Position numbers and translations under genes: made by a program | Shown: piece by piece, positions 27,635 to 36,096 of the stretch | How positions within the stretch are numbered: the stretch's first letter is position 1 | How the letters are laid out: each line of letters starts with the position of its first letter | Notes under the pieces: model-generated | The model's database searches: none | Told to the model about the DNA's origin: nothing | The model's input: the letters and a program-made list of their open reading frames with translations, nothing else | Source of the DNA: Gallalistipes aquisgranensis | GTDB lineage: Bacteria; Bacteroidota; Bacteroidia; Bacteroidales; Rikenellaceae | Direction of reading: 5' to 3' | Length of the DNA: 64,000 bases | Assembly (NCBI RefSeq): GCF_014982715.1 | Contig: NZ_JADCJY010000001.1 | Coordinates: forward strand, 806,001 to 870,000

Positions 27635-29026
27635 TCAGTATCCGAGAATCCGCATCATGGAGCGGTAGCTTTGCTCTTTGGCGAAAAGCCGGGTGTAGTA
27701 TTCGTTATCGCCCTTTTCCCGGTCGATGATGATGTGTTTCGGAGCAGGGGTCAGACAGTGCTGAATGCCTCCGAACCCGCCGAGCGACTCTTGGTAGGCT
27801 CCCGTGTGGAAGAAGCCCACGTATAACGGGTCGCCGTTGAGTTTGGGAAGGAAGATCGCATTGGCGTGCGATTCCCCGCTGTAGAAATCTTCGCTGTCGC
27901 AGGTCAGACCTCCGAGGAACACCCGCTGGTATTCCTTGTCCCAGTTGTTGATCGCCAGCATGATATAACGCTGGTTGATACCCCATGTGTCGGGCAGGGT
28001 AGTCATGAAGGAGCTGTCGATCATGTACCAGCACTCGCGGTCGTTCTGTTGTTTCTGGTTGATGATCGAGAAAAGAGTCGCGCCGCTCTCGCCCACGGTG
28101 AACGATCCGAACTCGGTGAATATGTTGGGCTCGGGAATGTCCATCTGGTTGCAGAAGGTTTTGATCTGAGCCACGATCTCCTCGGTCATGTACTCATAGT
28201 CGTAATCGAACGCGAGTGAATTCTTGATCGGAAATCCCCCTCCGATGTTGAGCGAATCGAGTTGCGGACAGATCTTTTTGAGTTCGCAGTAGACATTCAG
28301 GCATTTTACCAGTTCGTTCCAGTAGTAGGCCGTGTCCTTGATGCCCGTATTGATGAAAAAATGGAGCATCTTCAGTTCGAACTGCTTGTTGTTCTTTATC
28401 TTGCTTTTGTAGTAATCCACTATGTCGTTGTAGCGGATACCCAGGCGAGAGGTGTAGAAGTCGAACTTGGGTTCCTCCTCCGAGGCGATCCGGATGCCGA
28501 TCTTGCATTTGTGGTTGAGTATGTCGGCGAACAGGTCGATCTCTTCCTTGTTGTCCAGAATGGGGATCGTGTTTTCGAAGCCGTTGTTGATCAGTCCGGC
28601 GATGTTTTCCACATACTGGGGACGTTTGAATCCGTTGCAGATGATATAACGGTCCTTGTCGATGATGCCGCCGTCGTACAGGGCGTTTATGATGTGGATG
28701 TCGTAGGCCGACGAGGTCTCCAGATGGATGTCGTTGCGCAGCGCCTCCTCCAGGATGAAGGAGAAATGCGAACTTTTCGTGCAGTAACAGTAGTTGTAGC
28801 TGCCCTTGTAGTCCACTTTGGCCATGGCCACGTTGAACATTCGTTTGGCTCGGTTGATCTGGGACGAGATTTTCGGCAGATAGGTGATCTTCAGCGGGGT
28901 GCCGTACTGCTTAATGATGTCCATCAGAGGAACATCGTTGAAATTCAGTTCATTGTCCACTACCGAGAACTCGTCCTGCGGAAATTCGAAAGTCTGTTCG
29001 ATCAGATCGATGTACTTGTTTTTCAT
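27635..29026 (-). CDS. PLP-dependent arginine decarboxylase-type enzyme
   Basis: A 463-residue fold-type III PLP decarboxylase of the Orn/Lys/Arg/DAP family, probably making agmatine from arginine for polyamine synthesis. The PLP lysine is in NYCYCTKSSHFS near residue 81. SLNIGGGFP near 260 holds the phosphate-binding glycines, FTEFGSFTVGE lies near 310, TCDSEDFYSG near 400 carries the active-site Cys-Asp, and FFHTGAYQESLGGFGG near 425 is the conserved GAY region. Start at 29026 (MKNKYIDLIEQTFEFPQ) is preferred to 29050. It is shorter than the 630-residue SpeA, so the exact substrate is less certain than the family. Confidence 0.85.
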   Translation of the reverse strand: MKNKYIDLIEQTFEFPQDEFSVVDNELNFNDVPLMDIIKQYGTPLKITYLPKISSQINRAKRMFNVAMAKVDYKGSYNYCYCTKSSHFSFILEEALRNDIHLETSSAYDIHIINALYDGGIIDKDRYIICNGFKRPQYVENIAGLINNGFENTIPILDNKEEIDLFADILNHKCKIGIRIASEEEPKFDFYTSRLGIRYNDIVDYYKSKIKNNKQFELKMLHFFINTGIKDTAYYWNELVKCLNVYCELKKICPQLDSLNIGGGFPIKNSLAFDYDYEYMTEEIVAQIKTFCNQMDIPEPNIFTEFGSFTVGESGATLFSIINQKQQNDRECWYMIDSSFMTTLPDTWGINQRYIMLAINNWDKEYQRVFLGGLTCDSEDFYSGESHANAIFLPKLNGDPLYVGFFHTGAYQESLGGFGGIQHCLTPAPKHIIIDREKGDNEYYTRLFAKEQSYRSMMRILGY

Positions 29027-29169
29027 GCGGCATGTAGAGTTTTTGTCCATCCGGCTCAGCTACTTTGGCGAATTTTGTGTCAAGTAGCTCGGTTACTTCT
29101 CTTCCGGAAACGGCGATGCAAGGTAGGTAAATATTTTCAATTTGGTAAGGAGTTTGTTCGAAAAATGCG

Positions 29170-29177
29170 TATTTTTG
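29170..29177 (+). promoter_or_regulatory. -7 box of the HU-like protein gene
   Basis: TATTTTTG fits TAnnTTTG and lies 23 bases before the ATG at 29201. The divergent decarboxylase gene begins 175 bases away. Confidence 0.55.
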
Positions 29178-29200
29178 AGCAAAATAAACAGCGAGAAGAG

Positions 29201-30004
29201 ATGATTAACGAACTTGTCGCCGCGTACCTGCAGGGAAACAAGCGGCTGGTGATTCCCGGGCTGGGAGCTTTTATCCGGAAAGACGGCTCGGGAGAGGTGG
29301 TTTTCGTAGAGTTCCTGAAAAAGGACGACGGCATATTGGTCGGGTTGCTGGAGGGACAGTACGGTCTCTCGCGGGCCGAGGCGGGCGAAGCGATCGCACA
29401 GTATGCGGAGAATGTAAGGCAGCATATCGCCCGGGGCGGACGTTTCGTCGTGGGCGGGGTAGGGGCCCTGCATGCCGGTTCCAACTCCCTGCTCGAACTG
29501 GATTACGATCCGTCGGCGGACGACCGGATATCCGAATCCCCGCATCCCGTTTCGGAGAGGGAGCGGAATACGTTTGAAAGGAGTGCTCCGGAAGCGGTGC
29601 AGGATACCGAAGTTTCCCGGCCGTCCGCTGTCGTTCCGGGAGGGGCTGCGGCGGAATCTTCCCGTCCGCAGGAGGCAGTGAAATCTGTGCCGAAAGCGAA
29701 TGACCGGACGGGGAATGGCAAAGCCGGGAATGTAGGGGACGGAACCACCCGGAACAGACCTGTTGCGACAGCGGCACCGGTCGGACTTTCGGCGCGAAAG
29801 GATACGGAGCGCCGTTCATCGGCCAGGCCGGCCGTGGCGGGAAAGAGAAAGAAAAGAGCCGACGTGATTATGATTGTCGCCATTCTGGCTGCGCTGATGG
29901 CGCTCGGGGTCATGGTGTACAGTATGTTCGCACAGACGAATCCGGAGGTGAACCTGCTGGAGGTGGTGATGCCGGTGCAGGATACGGTTCCGGCCGGAAA
30001 ATAG
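29201..30004 (+). CDS. CCDC81-type HU-domain protein with C-terminal membrane anchor
   Basis: A 267-residue protein. Residues 1 to about 95 look like the bacterial CCDC81-type HU domain (MINELVAAYLQGNKRLVIPGLGAF, then VGLLEGQYGLSRAEA and FVVGGVGAL), a relative of HU/IHF DNA-binding folds found in Bacteroidota envelope proteins. A low-complexity Pro/Ser/Arg/Ala region (about 95-215) follows. The C-terminal part has KRKKRADVIMIVAILAALMALGVMVYSMF, a single membrane helix after a basic stretch, so the N-terminal domain should face the cytoplasm. A longer upstream reading frame is antisense to the decarboxylase gene and is not the real start. The role is unknown; linking DNA or division/cell-wall machinery to the membrane is a guess. 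Confidence 0.85.
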   Translation: MINELVAAYLQGNKRLVIPGLGAFIRKDGSGEVVFVEFLKKDDGILVGLLEGQYGLSRAEAGEAIAQYAENVRQHIARGGRFVVGGVGALHAGSNSLLELDYDPSADDRISESPHPVSERERNTFERSAPEAVQDTEVSRPSAVVPGGAAAESSRPQEAVKSVPKANDRTGNGKAGNVGDGTTRNRPVATAAPVGLSARKDTERRSSARPAVAGKRKKRADVIMIVAILAALMALGVMVYSMFAQTNPEVNLLEVVMPVQDTVPAGK

Positions 30005-30034
30005 AAAAACCCAGTACGGAAGATATTCCGGGTA

Positions 30035-30066
30035 TTGGGAGGAATGGCGGAAAATTTCTATCTTTA
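30035..30066 (+). promoter_or_regulatory. Promoter of the activator-lptE-secG operon
   Basis: TTGG (30035-30038), a 20-base spacer and TATCTTTA (30059-30066) match the Bacteroidota pattern with one mismatch. It lies 37 bases before the ATG at 30103. Confidence 0.55.
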
Positions 30067-30102
30067 TCCCGCTAAAACAACGAAGAGAGGAGACTGACCC
30101 GT

Positions 30103-31314
30103 ATGGATATTCTGTCTGTAAAACAACGTTTCGGGATCATCGGGAACAACGAAGCCCTGAACAGGGCGCTGGAAGTGGCTGTCCGGGTGGCGACGACCGA
30201 TCTGTCCGTGTTGGTCACGGGCGAGAGCGGAGTGGGGAAGGAGTTCTTTCCGCAGGTGATCCACGCTTACAGCGCGCGCAAACACAATAAATACATAGCT
30301 GTCAACTGCGGGGCCATCCCCGAAGGGACGATCGACTCCGAGTTGTTCGGCCACGAGAAGGGGGCCTTTACGGGGGCTACGGAAGCGCGTAAGGGCTATT
30401 TCGAGGAGGCGGACGGAGGAACGATTTTTCTGGATGAGGTGGCCGAGTTGCCCCATTCCACGCAGGTTCGCCTGCTGCGTGTGTTGCAGACGGGCGAATT
30501 TATCCGGGTCGGTTCGTCGAAAAGTCAGAAAACCAATGTCCGGGTCGTGGCGGCGACGAATGTCAACCTGCAGGAGGCCATTGCGTCGGGCCGTTTCCGC
30601 GAAGACCTTTATTACCGGCTCAATACGGTGCCGATTCTGGTTCCCGCGCTGCGGGAGAGGCGGGAGGATATTTTCCTGTTGTTCCGGAAGTTCGCATCGG
30701 ATGTGGCGCTTCAGTATCGCATGCCGGTCATTTCGCTCGACGAGGGAGCCCGCCGTCTGCTGGAAAGCTACTCCTGGCCGGGGAATATCCGTCAGCTTAA
30801 GAACGTGGCCGAACAGATTTCAGCCGTGGAGGAGTCGCGGAGCATTACGGAGGCTATTCTGGCCAAGTATCTGCCTCAGTCGGGTGTGTCTTCGGTGCCG
30901 GTGGTCGTCGGCGGGGCATCGCCGGATCGCAGCGACGAGCGTGAATTGCTCTACAAGGTGCTTTTCGACATGCGGGGCGACATGAACGAGATGAAGCGGA
31001 TGCTGGCCGAACTGATCCGCGAACAGCACGGAACCGGAGAATATAAGAAGGATATTGCCGGATACCTGGCCCCGACGAACAATTATCCGGCTGTTCCTGC
31101 CGTTTCTGCTGCGGTGGGCGAACCCGTTTACGCCGATACCGAGGAGGTGACCGACGAGCCGCAGGAGATGACCAAGGAGCGGGCCCAGCGCGAGGCCATC
31201 CTGAAAGCGCTGAGGCATCATAACGGTCGCCGAAAGGAGGCAGCGAAGGAGCTGTTTATTTCGGAGCGGACGCTTTACCGGAAAATCAAAGAGTTAGGAA
31301 TAGATGAATATTAG
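30103..31314 (+). CDS. Sigma-54-dependent transcriptional activator without receiver domain
   Basis: A 403-residue enhancer-binding protein with an AAA+ domain from the start: Walker A GESGVGKE at 40-47, the sigma-54-contacting loop GAFTGA at 87-92, Walker B TIFLDE at 107-112 and an R-finger region LRERREDIF near 182. The C-terminal Fis-type helix-turn-helix (REAILKALRHHNGRRKEAAKELFISERTLYRKIKEL) lies near 365-400. There is no response-regulator, GAF or PAS domain, so activity must be set by expression or by another protein, as for PspF. Its last 11 bases overlap lptE. Its target promoters cannot be named from this window. Confidence 0.93.
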   Translation: MDILSVKQRFGIIGNNEALNRALEVAVRVATTDLSVLVTGESGVGKEFFPQVIHAYSARKHNKYIAVNCGAIPEGTIDSELFGHEKGAFTGATEARKGYFEEADGGTIFLDEVAELPHSTQVRLLRVLQTGEFIRVGSSKSQKTNVRVVAATNVNLQEAIASGRFREDLYYRLNTVPILVPALRERREDIFLLFRKFASDVALQYRMPVISLDEGARRLLESYSWPGNIRQLKNVAEQISAVEESRSITEAILAKYLPQSGVSSVPVVVGGASPDRSDERELLYKVLFDMRGDMNEMKRMLAELIREQHGTGEYKKDIAGYLAPTNNYPAVPAVSAAVGEPVYADTEEVTDEPQEMTKERAQREAILKALRHHNGRRKEAAKELFISERTLYRKIKELGIDEY

Positions 31315-31831
31315 AAGAGTTTCGTATGCCGCCATGCTGGCGCTTTTTGCTGCGCTCGCGTTTTCTGCCTGTAAAATAAAGTACTCTCTTTCGGGGGCCT
31401 CCATTCCTCCCGATGCCAAGACCGTGAGTATCGCTTATTTCCCGAACAATGCCCCGATGGTGGCTCCCATTCTGAGTTCCACGTTGACGGATGCATTGCA
31501 GGACCGTTTTTCGCGTCAGACGAGGCTGACGCTGGTACGCGAAGGCGGGGATTTGAGTTTCGAGGGCGAGATCACCAATTACACTTCGACGCCGGCCTCG
31601 ATCACTGCGTCCGGGGAAGATGCCGTGGCGGCGATGAACCGGCTGACGATTACGGTCCGCGTGCGGTTCGTCAATACGCTTGACCCGAAACAGAATTACG
31701 ACCGGACTTTCTCCGCCTTTTCGGATTACAGCAGCAACAGTCTGTTGCAGTCCGTGGAGTCTCAGCTGATTCCCGAGATCGTGGACATGCTGGTCGAGGA
31801 TATTTTCAACGCAGCGGTATCCAACTGGTAG
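31304..31831 (+). CDS. lptE: LptE-family LPS-assembly lipoprotein
   Basis: A 175-residue outer-membrane lipoprotein that should plug the LptD barrel during lipopolysaccharide insertion. The signal peptide ends in a lipobox (AALAFSAC, Cys near residue 23). The mature part starts KIKYSLSGASIPPDAKTVSIAYFPNNA, then DALQDRFSRQTRLTLV and GDLSFEGEITNY, the LptE pattern in Bacteroidota. The reading frame begins inside the activator gene (11-base overlap) and is followed 3 bases later by the TPR-like protein, so the genes are translated from one message. lptD is not in the window. Confidence 0.88.
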   Translation: MNIRRVSYAAMLALFAALAFSACKIKYSLSGASIPPDAKTVSIAYFPNNAPMVAPILSSTLTDALQDRFSRQTRLTLVREGGDLSFEGEITNYTSTPASITASGEDAVAAMNRLTITVRVRFVNTLDPKQNYDRTFSAFSDYSSNSLLQSVESQLIPEIVDMLVEDIFNAAVSNW

Positions 31832-31834
31832 ACG

Positions 31835-32320
31835 ATGGAAGAGTTCAAAGCCTGTATGCGGAATGCGTTGTCCGGAACGCCGGATGCGGAGTGGCTGAAA
31901 AAGACGGTGGACCAGTGGCCTTGGTTCACCACGGCCAGGGTGCTGCTCTCTGCGGCCGAAAGGACGGCGGACCCCGTGCTCAATCTGCCTTTGATGTGCC
32001 GGCCGGCTCCCGTGCCTTTTCTTAAAGAGTTGACAGGCGATGAGTTTCTGCGGCGAAGCACGGGTGAGATCATTGACGAATTCCTGAAAAAAGGGGAATA
32101 TCGGATCGTTCCGAAGGAAGGGATGCCAGAACCGGGACCGGAGGAGGACGAGCGGGTGGACGACGACGAACTGGTGACCGAGGAGCTGGCGGAAATCTAC
32201 CTCGCGCAGGGACTTTGTGACGAGGCGGTCGGGATATATCGCAAATTAAGTTTGTTATATCCGGAAAAAAGTGTTTATTTTGCCGAAATTATCGGCAGAA
32301 TCGGTAATAAAACAGAGTAA
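31835..32320 (+). CDS. TPR-like hypothetical protein
   Basis: A 161-residue cytoplasmic protein with no signal peptide. The N-terminal half holds a short Trp-rich helical part (DQWPWFTTARVLLSAA). A charged linker (PEPGPEEDERVDDDELV, near 115-130) follows. The last 40 residues read as a single tetratricopeptide-like helix pair (ELAEIYLAQGLCDEAVGIYRKLSLLYPEKS). I recall proteins like this between lptE and secG in other Bacteroidales but know no function. Gaps of 3 bases to lptE and about 25 to secG imply co-transcription. Confidence 0.75.
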   Translation: MEEFKACMRNALSGTPDAEWLKKTVDQWPWFTTARVLLSAAERTADPVLNLPLMCRPAPVPFLKELTGDEFLRRSTGEIIDEFLKKGEYRIVPKEGMPEPGPEEDERVDDDELVTEELAEIYLAQGLCDEAVGIYRKLSLLYPEKSVYFAEIIGRIGNKTE

Positions 32321-32345
32321 TCGAACATTAAACTTAAATAGAGGT

Positions 32346-32708
32346 ATGTATATTTTTTGCATTGTATTGATTCTGATCGCGAGTGTCCTGATCATTCTGG
32401 CCGTACTGGCGCAGAATCCCAAGAGCGGAATGGCCGCAAACTTCGGTGCCTCCAACCAGGTGATGGGTGTGCGTCAGACCTCCGATTTTCTGGAGAAATT
32501 CACCTGGACGCTGGCTATTTCGATCGTCGTACTGAGCCTCGTGGCTACGATGACGATGCCCGCCGCCAATATAGCTTCGAGCAAAGGCGGTTTGGAAAAG
32601 GCTATCGAGCAGTCTGCCGAAGGGAACGAAAATTTCATGCCCAATCAGTTGGGCGTGCCCGCCGAGCCGGCCGAAACTCCCGCTCCGGAATCGACTCCGG
32701 CCGAGTAG
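32346..32708 (+). CDS. secG: Preprotein translocase subunit SecG
   Basis: A 120-residue accessory subunit of the SecYEG channel. It has two membrane helices (residues 2-20 and about 55-72) joined by a loop with the SecG signature QNPKSGMAANFGASNQVMGVRQTSDFLEKFTW. The C-terminal 45 residues are Pro/Glu/Ala-rich and probably disordered. The ATG at 32346 is the natural start; the frame is open 25 codons further upstream but that part overlaps the preceding gene. It is the last gene of the operon and is followed by a strong terminator. Confidence 0.93.
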   Translation: MYIFCIVLILIASVLIILAVLAQNPKSGMAANFGASNQVMGVRQTSDFLEKFTWTLAISIVVLSLVATMTMPAANIASSKGGLEKAIEQSAEGNENFMPNQLGVPAEPAETPAPESTPAE

Positions 32709-32728
32709 TCTCCGACGGACCGATATAA

Positions 32729-32773
32729 ATTGCAGGGAATATGCGTGATAGCGTATTCTCTGCAATTTTTTTG
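32729..32773 (+). terminator. Intrinsic terminator after secG
   Basis: A 16-bp stem with two G-T pairs (32729-32744 with 32751-32766) and a 6-base loop is followed by eight T. It ends the activator-lptE-secG operon. The next -7 box starts one base further on. Confidence 0.85.
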
Positions 32774-32781
32774 TATATTTG
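32774..32781 (+). promoter_or_regulatory. -7 box of the receptor/lipoprotein operon
   Basis: TATATTTG is an exact TAnnTTTG match directly after the secG terminator. The T-run of the terminator occupies the -10 to -20 region. The predicted transcript start is near 32788, about 35 bases before the TTG start codon. Confidence 0.6.
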
Positions 32782-32823
32782 CGAAATATAAATTGATATG
32801 TAATATAGCAAAATTCCTGCGTT

Positions 32824-35286
32824 TTGAAACTCCGTGACGGTTTGCTGATACTCTTTTCGGGCGCATCGGGTGTGTTGTTTGGCCAGCCGATGACTTCCGA
32901 CGGGGAGTACGGCGGATTCAGGGACGGGGAATATGTCTCTCCCATCAGGTTCGATCCTTCCCTGTTCGATATTCCGTTGGAGGGATCGTACGATGTTTTT
33001 TCGCGCACGGCAACTTTCGAGTTTTCCGCTGTCCGTTACCGGCGCAGGGGTTATGATTTTACTTCCGATGCCTGTTTCCTGAACGGAATCGACCTCTTCG
33101 AACCGCTTTCGGGACGGATGAACTATCATGTACTGGGGGCGGTGCGTCGGACCAACTGCATGGAAAGTTATGTTTCCGGTATGGCGGTGGGGGAGGAAAG
33201 CCCGGGTGCGCTGTGCGGCACCGCGCTCTGTTCGGTCGTTCCCTCCGAGGTGCGTACCGGCACTTCTGCCGCCGTCTTCTCTTCGGACAGACGCTACCGT
33301 CTGGGGGTGAAAGCAGCCAGTGTCGGGGCCCTTTCTCCGGTAGGATGGTTTTATTCCGTGGCCGTGATGCGGCGCTGGGGCCGCGACGGACATATCCGGG
33401 GTGTCTTTACCGATGAGACGATGCTCTCTGCCGCTTTGGAAAAGAGATGGAAGAACCGTCATTCCCTGTCACTGTTCGGATTGGTGGCCCCCGGATCGCA
33501 GGGGTTGCGGTCGGCGGCGGCACAGGAGTGTTTCTCCCTGACGGGAAACCGCCTCTACAACCCCTCCTGGGGTTATTACGAAGGAGAGGAATTCAATTCG
33601 AGAGTGAGGAAAAGCCTGCAGCCTTTGGCGATGCTCGTCTACCGTTGGAGACCGGACGGGAGGATGGAACTCGACGTGTCGCTGGCCTCGCTCACGGGAC
33701 GCAGCAGTTACAGCGGTCTCAGCTGGTTCGATGCGCAGAACCCCTATCCCGATTATTACCGGGGGATGCCCGGATTCTATTCCGACCGGGGGATCGGCGA
33801 ACTGGTCGAGGAGCGATGGCTGGCCGGGGACAGCCGTTATACGCAGTTGAACTGGGACGAAATGGTCTATCAGAACAAGGCGGCGCACGGTCCGGCCACG
33901 TATGTGCTGGAGGATCGGGTGGAACGGAGACGCAACCTGCAGATGGCTGCCGTGCTGACCCGACGTTTCAGCGACCGGCTTTCCGCCGCGGTCGTGCTCC
34001 GGCTGAGGCGTGACCATACGCTGAATTTCAAGGAGGCGGCCGATCTGCTCGGGGCGGGCTGGTTCGAAGATGTGGACCAGCATCTGATCGACGACGAGTT
34101 TTACGGTGATCAGCGCATGAACGATGTGCGGACGCCGGGGCGGAGAGTGACCCGCGGTCAGCGTTTCGGATATTGTTACGACTTGCACCTCTCCCGTTAC
34201 GAGGTTGCGGCTCGTGTAGCCTACCGTGATCGCCGGTTTCGGCTCGGAGCGGGTGCGGAGGTGACTTCGGAACGCTTTTATCGTACGGGACGTTACGAGA
34301 AGGAACTTTATCCGGGAGAGGCTTCTTTCGGGGATTCACGCCGGCTCGGCTTTTCCTGTTATACGGTCAAACTCTCTGCGGGATACTCTTTCTCCCCGCG
34401 ACACGGGGTCGATCTGGTGCTGATGGCGGCGGAGCAGGCCCCGGCGGCCGACCGGGTATTTCTCTCCCCGATGTACAACAACCATACGGTGTCCGATCCG
34501 ACGACGATGGGAATATCGGGCGGGGAGTTTTCGTACCGGTTGACTTTGCCGGCCGTGCGACTGAAGCTGACGGGTTTCTATACGAAAACCCGTCGGGAAA
34601 CGGACGTTTACCGCTATTACGACGATCTGACCTCTCAGTTCTGCGATATGAGTCTGAGCGGGATGGATAAACTGTTCTATGGGGTCGAATTGGGTGCCGA
34701 GGTCCGGCTCGCCTCCCGTCTTTACCTGAATCTTGCGGCTTCGGCCGGAGAATACCGTTACGATTCCGATCCTCTCGTGCAGGTAGTGGCCGATGCGGAC
34801 CATAGCGATGTGGTGACCGGCGGCCGGAGCCTGCTTTCGGATTACCGGATCGGAGATTCCCCCCAGCGAGTGGCATGTGCCCGGCTTCATTATAATGGGG
34901 CCCGCGGTTGGCTTGCCACACTTTCTGTTAGCTGGATGGGCGACCGTTATGTCGCTCCCAATCCCCTGCGCCGGATGCCTCGTGTGCTGGCGGTATGCAC
35001 TTCGCCCGAAATGTTCGCCGCCTTTGCCGGTCAGGAACGGCTGCCTTCCGCGGCTTCGGTCAATCTGTTCGTGTGGAAGAGTTTCCGGATCGGGCGGCAT
35101 ACGCTGACCTGCATGGCTTCGATAGACAATTTGCTTGGTCGTAATGATATGGTGTACAGTGCGTATGAGCCCATGCGGATTCTGAAAACCGGAACGGTGA
35201 CGAACCGTAGCTATCAGCCTTTCGTGTCGCGTTACTTGTACGCTTACGGGCGGACGTATTATGCTTCGGTCGGTTATAAATTTTAG
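32824..35286 (+). CDS. TonB-dependent receptor-like outer-membrane protein
   Basis: An 820-residue exported protein. The signal peptide (KLRDGLLILFSGASGVLFGQ) follows a TTG start; no in-frame ATG upstream of 32887 would keep it. Residues 35-170 read as a plug-like domain (AVRYRRRGYDFTSDACFLNGIDL, then LGAVRRTNCMESYVSG). The remaining 650 residues alternate polar and aromatic residues, as in a 22-strand barrel, ending in YYASVGYKF with the C-terminal Phe of outer-membrane barrels. There is no N-terminal carboxypeptidase-like domain and I see no TonB box. Two DUF5689-like lipoproteins follow 3 bases downstream in the SusD-like position, although they are not SusD homologues. The substrate is unknown; nucleic acid is a hypothesis. 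Confidence 0.82.
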   Translation: MKLRDGLLILFSGASGVLFGQPMTSDGEYGGFRDGEYVSPIRFDPSLFDIPLEGSYDVFSRTATFEFSAVRYRRRGYDFTSDACFLNGIDLFEPLSGRMNYHVLGAVRRTNCMESYVSGMAVGEESPGALCGTALCSVVPSEVRTGTSAAVFSSDRRYRLGVKAASVGALSPVGWFYSVAVMRRWGRDGHIRGVFTDETMLSAALEKRWKNRHSLSLFGLVAPGSQGLRSAAAQECFSLTGNRLYNPSWGYYEGEEFNSRVRKSLQPLAMLVYRWRPDGRMELDVSLASLTGRSSYSGLSWFDAQNPYPDYYRGMPGFYSDRGIGELVEERWLAGDSRYTQLNWDEMVYQNKAAHGPATYVLEDRVERRRNLQMAAVLTRRFSDRLSAAVVLRLRRDHTLNFKEAADLLGAGWFEDVDQHLIDDEFYGDQRMNDVRTPGRRVTRGQRFGYCYDLHLSRYEVAARVAYRDRRFRLGAGAEVTSERFYRTGRYEKELYPGEASFGDSRRLGFSCYTVKLSAGYSFSPRHGVDLVLMAAEQAPAADRVFLSPMYNNHTVSDPTTMGISGGEFSYRLTLPAVRLKLTGFYTKTRRETDVYRYYDDLTSQFCDMSLSGMDKLFYGVELGAEVRLASRLYLNLAASAGEYRYDSDPLVQVVADADHSDVVTGGRSLLSDYRIGDSPQRVACARLHYNGARGWLATLSVSWMGDRYVAPNPLRRMPRVLAVCTSPEMFAAFAGQERLPSAASVNLFVWKSFRIGRHTLTCMASIDNLLGRNDMVYSAYEPMRILKTGTVTNRSYQPFVSRYLYAYGRTYYASVGYKF

Positions 35287-35289
35287 ACG

Positions 35290-36096
35290 ATGAGGTTGAA
35301 GTATTGGTTCATAGCGGTTTCGGCGATGCTATTGGGGGCCTGCGGGTACGATAAATTGGAAATCGGTCCGGAGGAGAACGACGGTGACCGTACGCTGCCC
35401 AATTTGCGGATCGGCGATCTGAGAGGGTTCTACAAGGGGAAACCGCTCCGGGTAAACCGGAATATCGTGGTAGCCGGATATGTGACGGCGACCGATCGTT
35501 CCCGCAATTTTTACCGTACGTTCCTTATCGAGGACGAAACCGGAGCCGTGGAAATACGGGCAGGGCTCTACGATCTGCACAACATCTATCACGAGGGACA
35601 GCGGGTCGTCGTTCGTGCCGAGGGGCTGACGCTGGGTGCCGACCGGGAGGTGATGCAGTTGGGATTGGCCGCTCCTGCGGGATCGTCGTGGCAGATCGGG
35701 TATTTCGGACACCGGTTGGTGATGGACCGTTATATCTCCAGAGACAGCGTCATCCGTGCACCCGATCCGCTTCCGGTCGGTTTGTCCGGTCTTTCCTGTG
35801 ATCTTTGCGGACGGCTGGTGCGGATCGAAAACCTTACGGCCGATACGCCGGGAGAGAGTTGGGGCGGAGGCCTTTCCTCCGTCGGAACTCCTCAGACCGG
35901 GTATCGCTGTTTCAGGGATGCGGCCGGCGATTCGATTTACGTGGAGACCAGCGGGTATGCCTCTTTTGCGGACCATGCGGTACCCGAAGGGAAGCTCTCC
36001 GTAACGGGGATTCTCTTTCGGGGCAAAAGGTTTGGAAATGATTGTTATATGTTGAAATTCAGAGAAGAGAATGATGTGGAAACAAGTCGTGATTAG
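35290..36096 (+). CDS. DUF5689-like surface lipoprotein 1
   Basis: A 268-residue lipoprotein with a signal peptide and lipobox (LLGACG, Cys near residue 18). The first mature residues (CGYDKLEIGPEEND) are acidic, like the surface-export signal of Bacteroidota lipoproteins. The body has an OB-fold-like core typical of DUF5689: NIVVAGYVTATDRSRNFYRTFLIEDETGAVEIRAGL, then YHEGQRVVVRAEGLTLGADREVMQLG. OB folds often bind nucleic acids or oligosaccharides. The family name is from my recall of the pattern. It begins 3 bases after the receptor gene and its last 26 bases overlap the next lipoprotein gene, so the three form one operon. Confidence 0.78.
   Translation: MRLKYWFIAVSAMLLGACGYDKLEIGPEENDGDRTLPNLRIGDLRGFYKGKPLRVNRNIVVAGYVTATDRSRNFYRTFLIEDETGAVEIRAGLYDLHNIYHEGQRVVVRAEGLTLGADREVMQLGLAAPAGSSWQIGYFGHRLVMDRYISRDSVIRAPDPLPVGLSGLSCDLCGRLVRIENLTADTPGESWGGGLSSVGTPQTGYRCFRDAAGDSIYVETSGYASFADHAVPEGKLSVTGILFRGKRFGNDCYMLKFREENDVETSRD

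Noticed and set aside
27635-29026. Decarboxylase as diaminopimelate decarboxylase (lysA)
   Set aside because: Motif wording (TCDSEDFYSG, GAYQESLGGFGG) and overall pattern look more like the arginine decarboxylase branch, though the family fold is the same.
28262-29200. 313-codon upstream extension of the HU-like protein
   Set aside because: It is antisense to the decarboxylase gene, and a -7 box lies at 29170-29177, so the start is the ATG at 29201.
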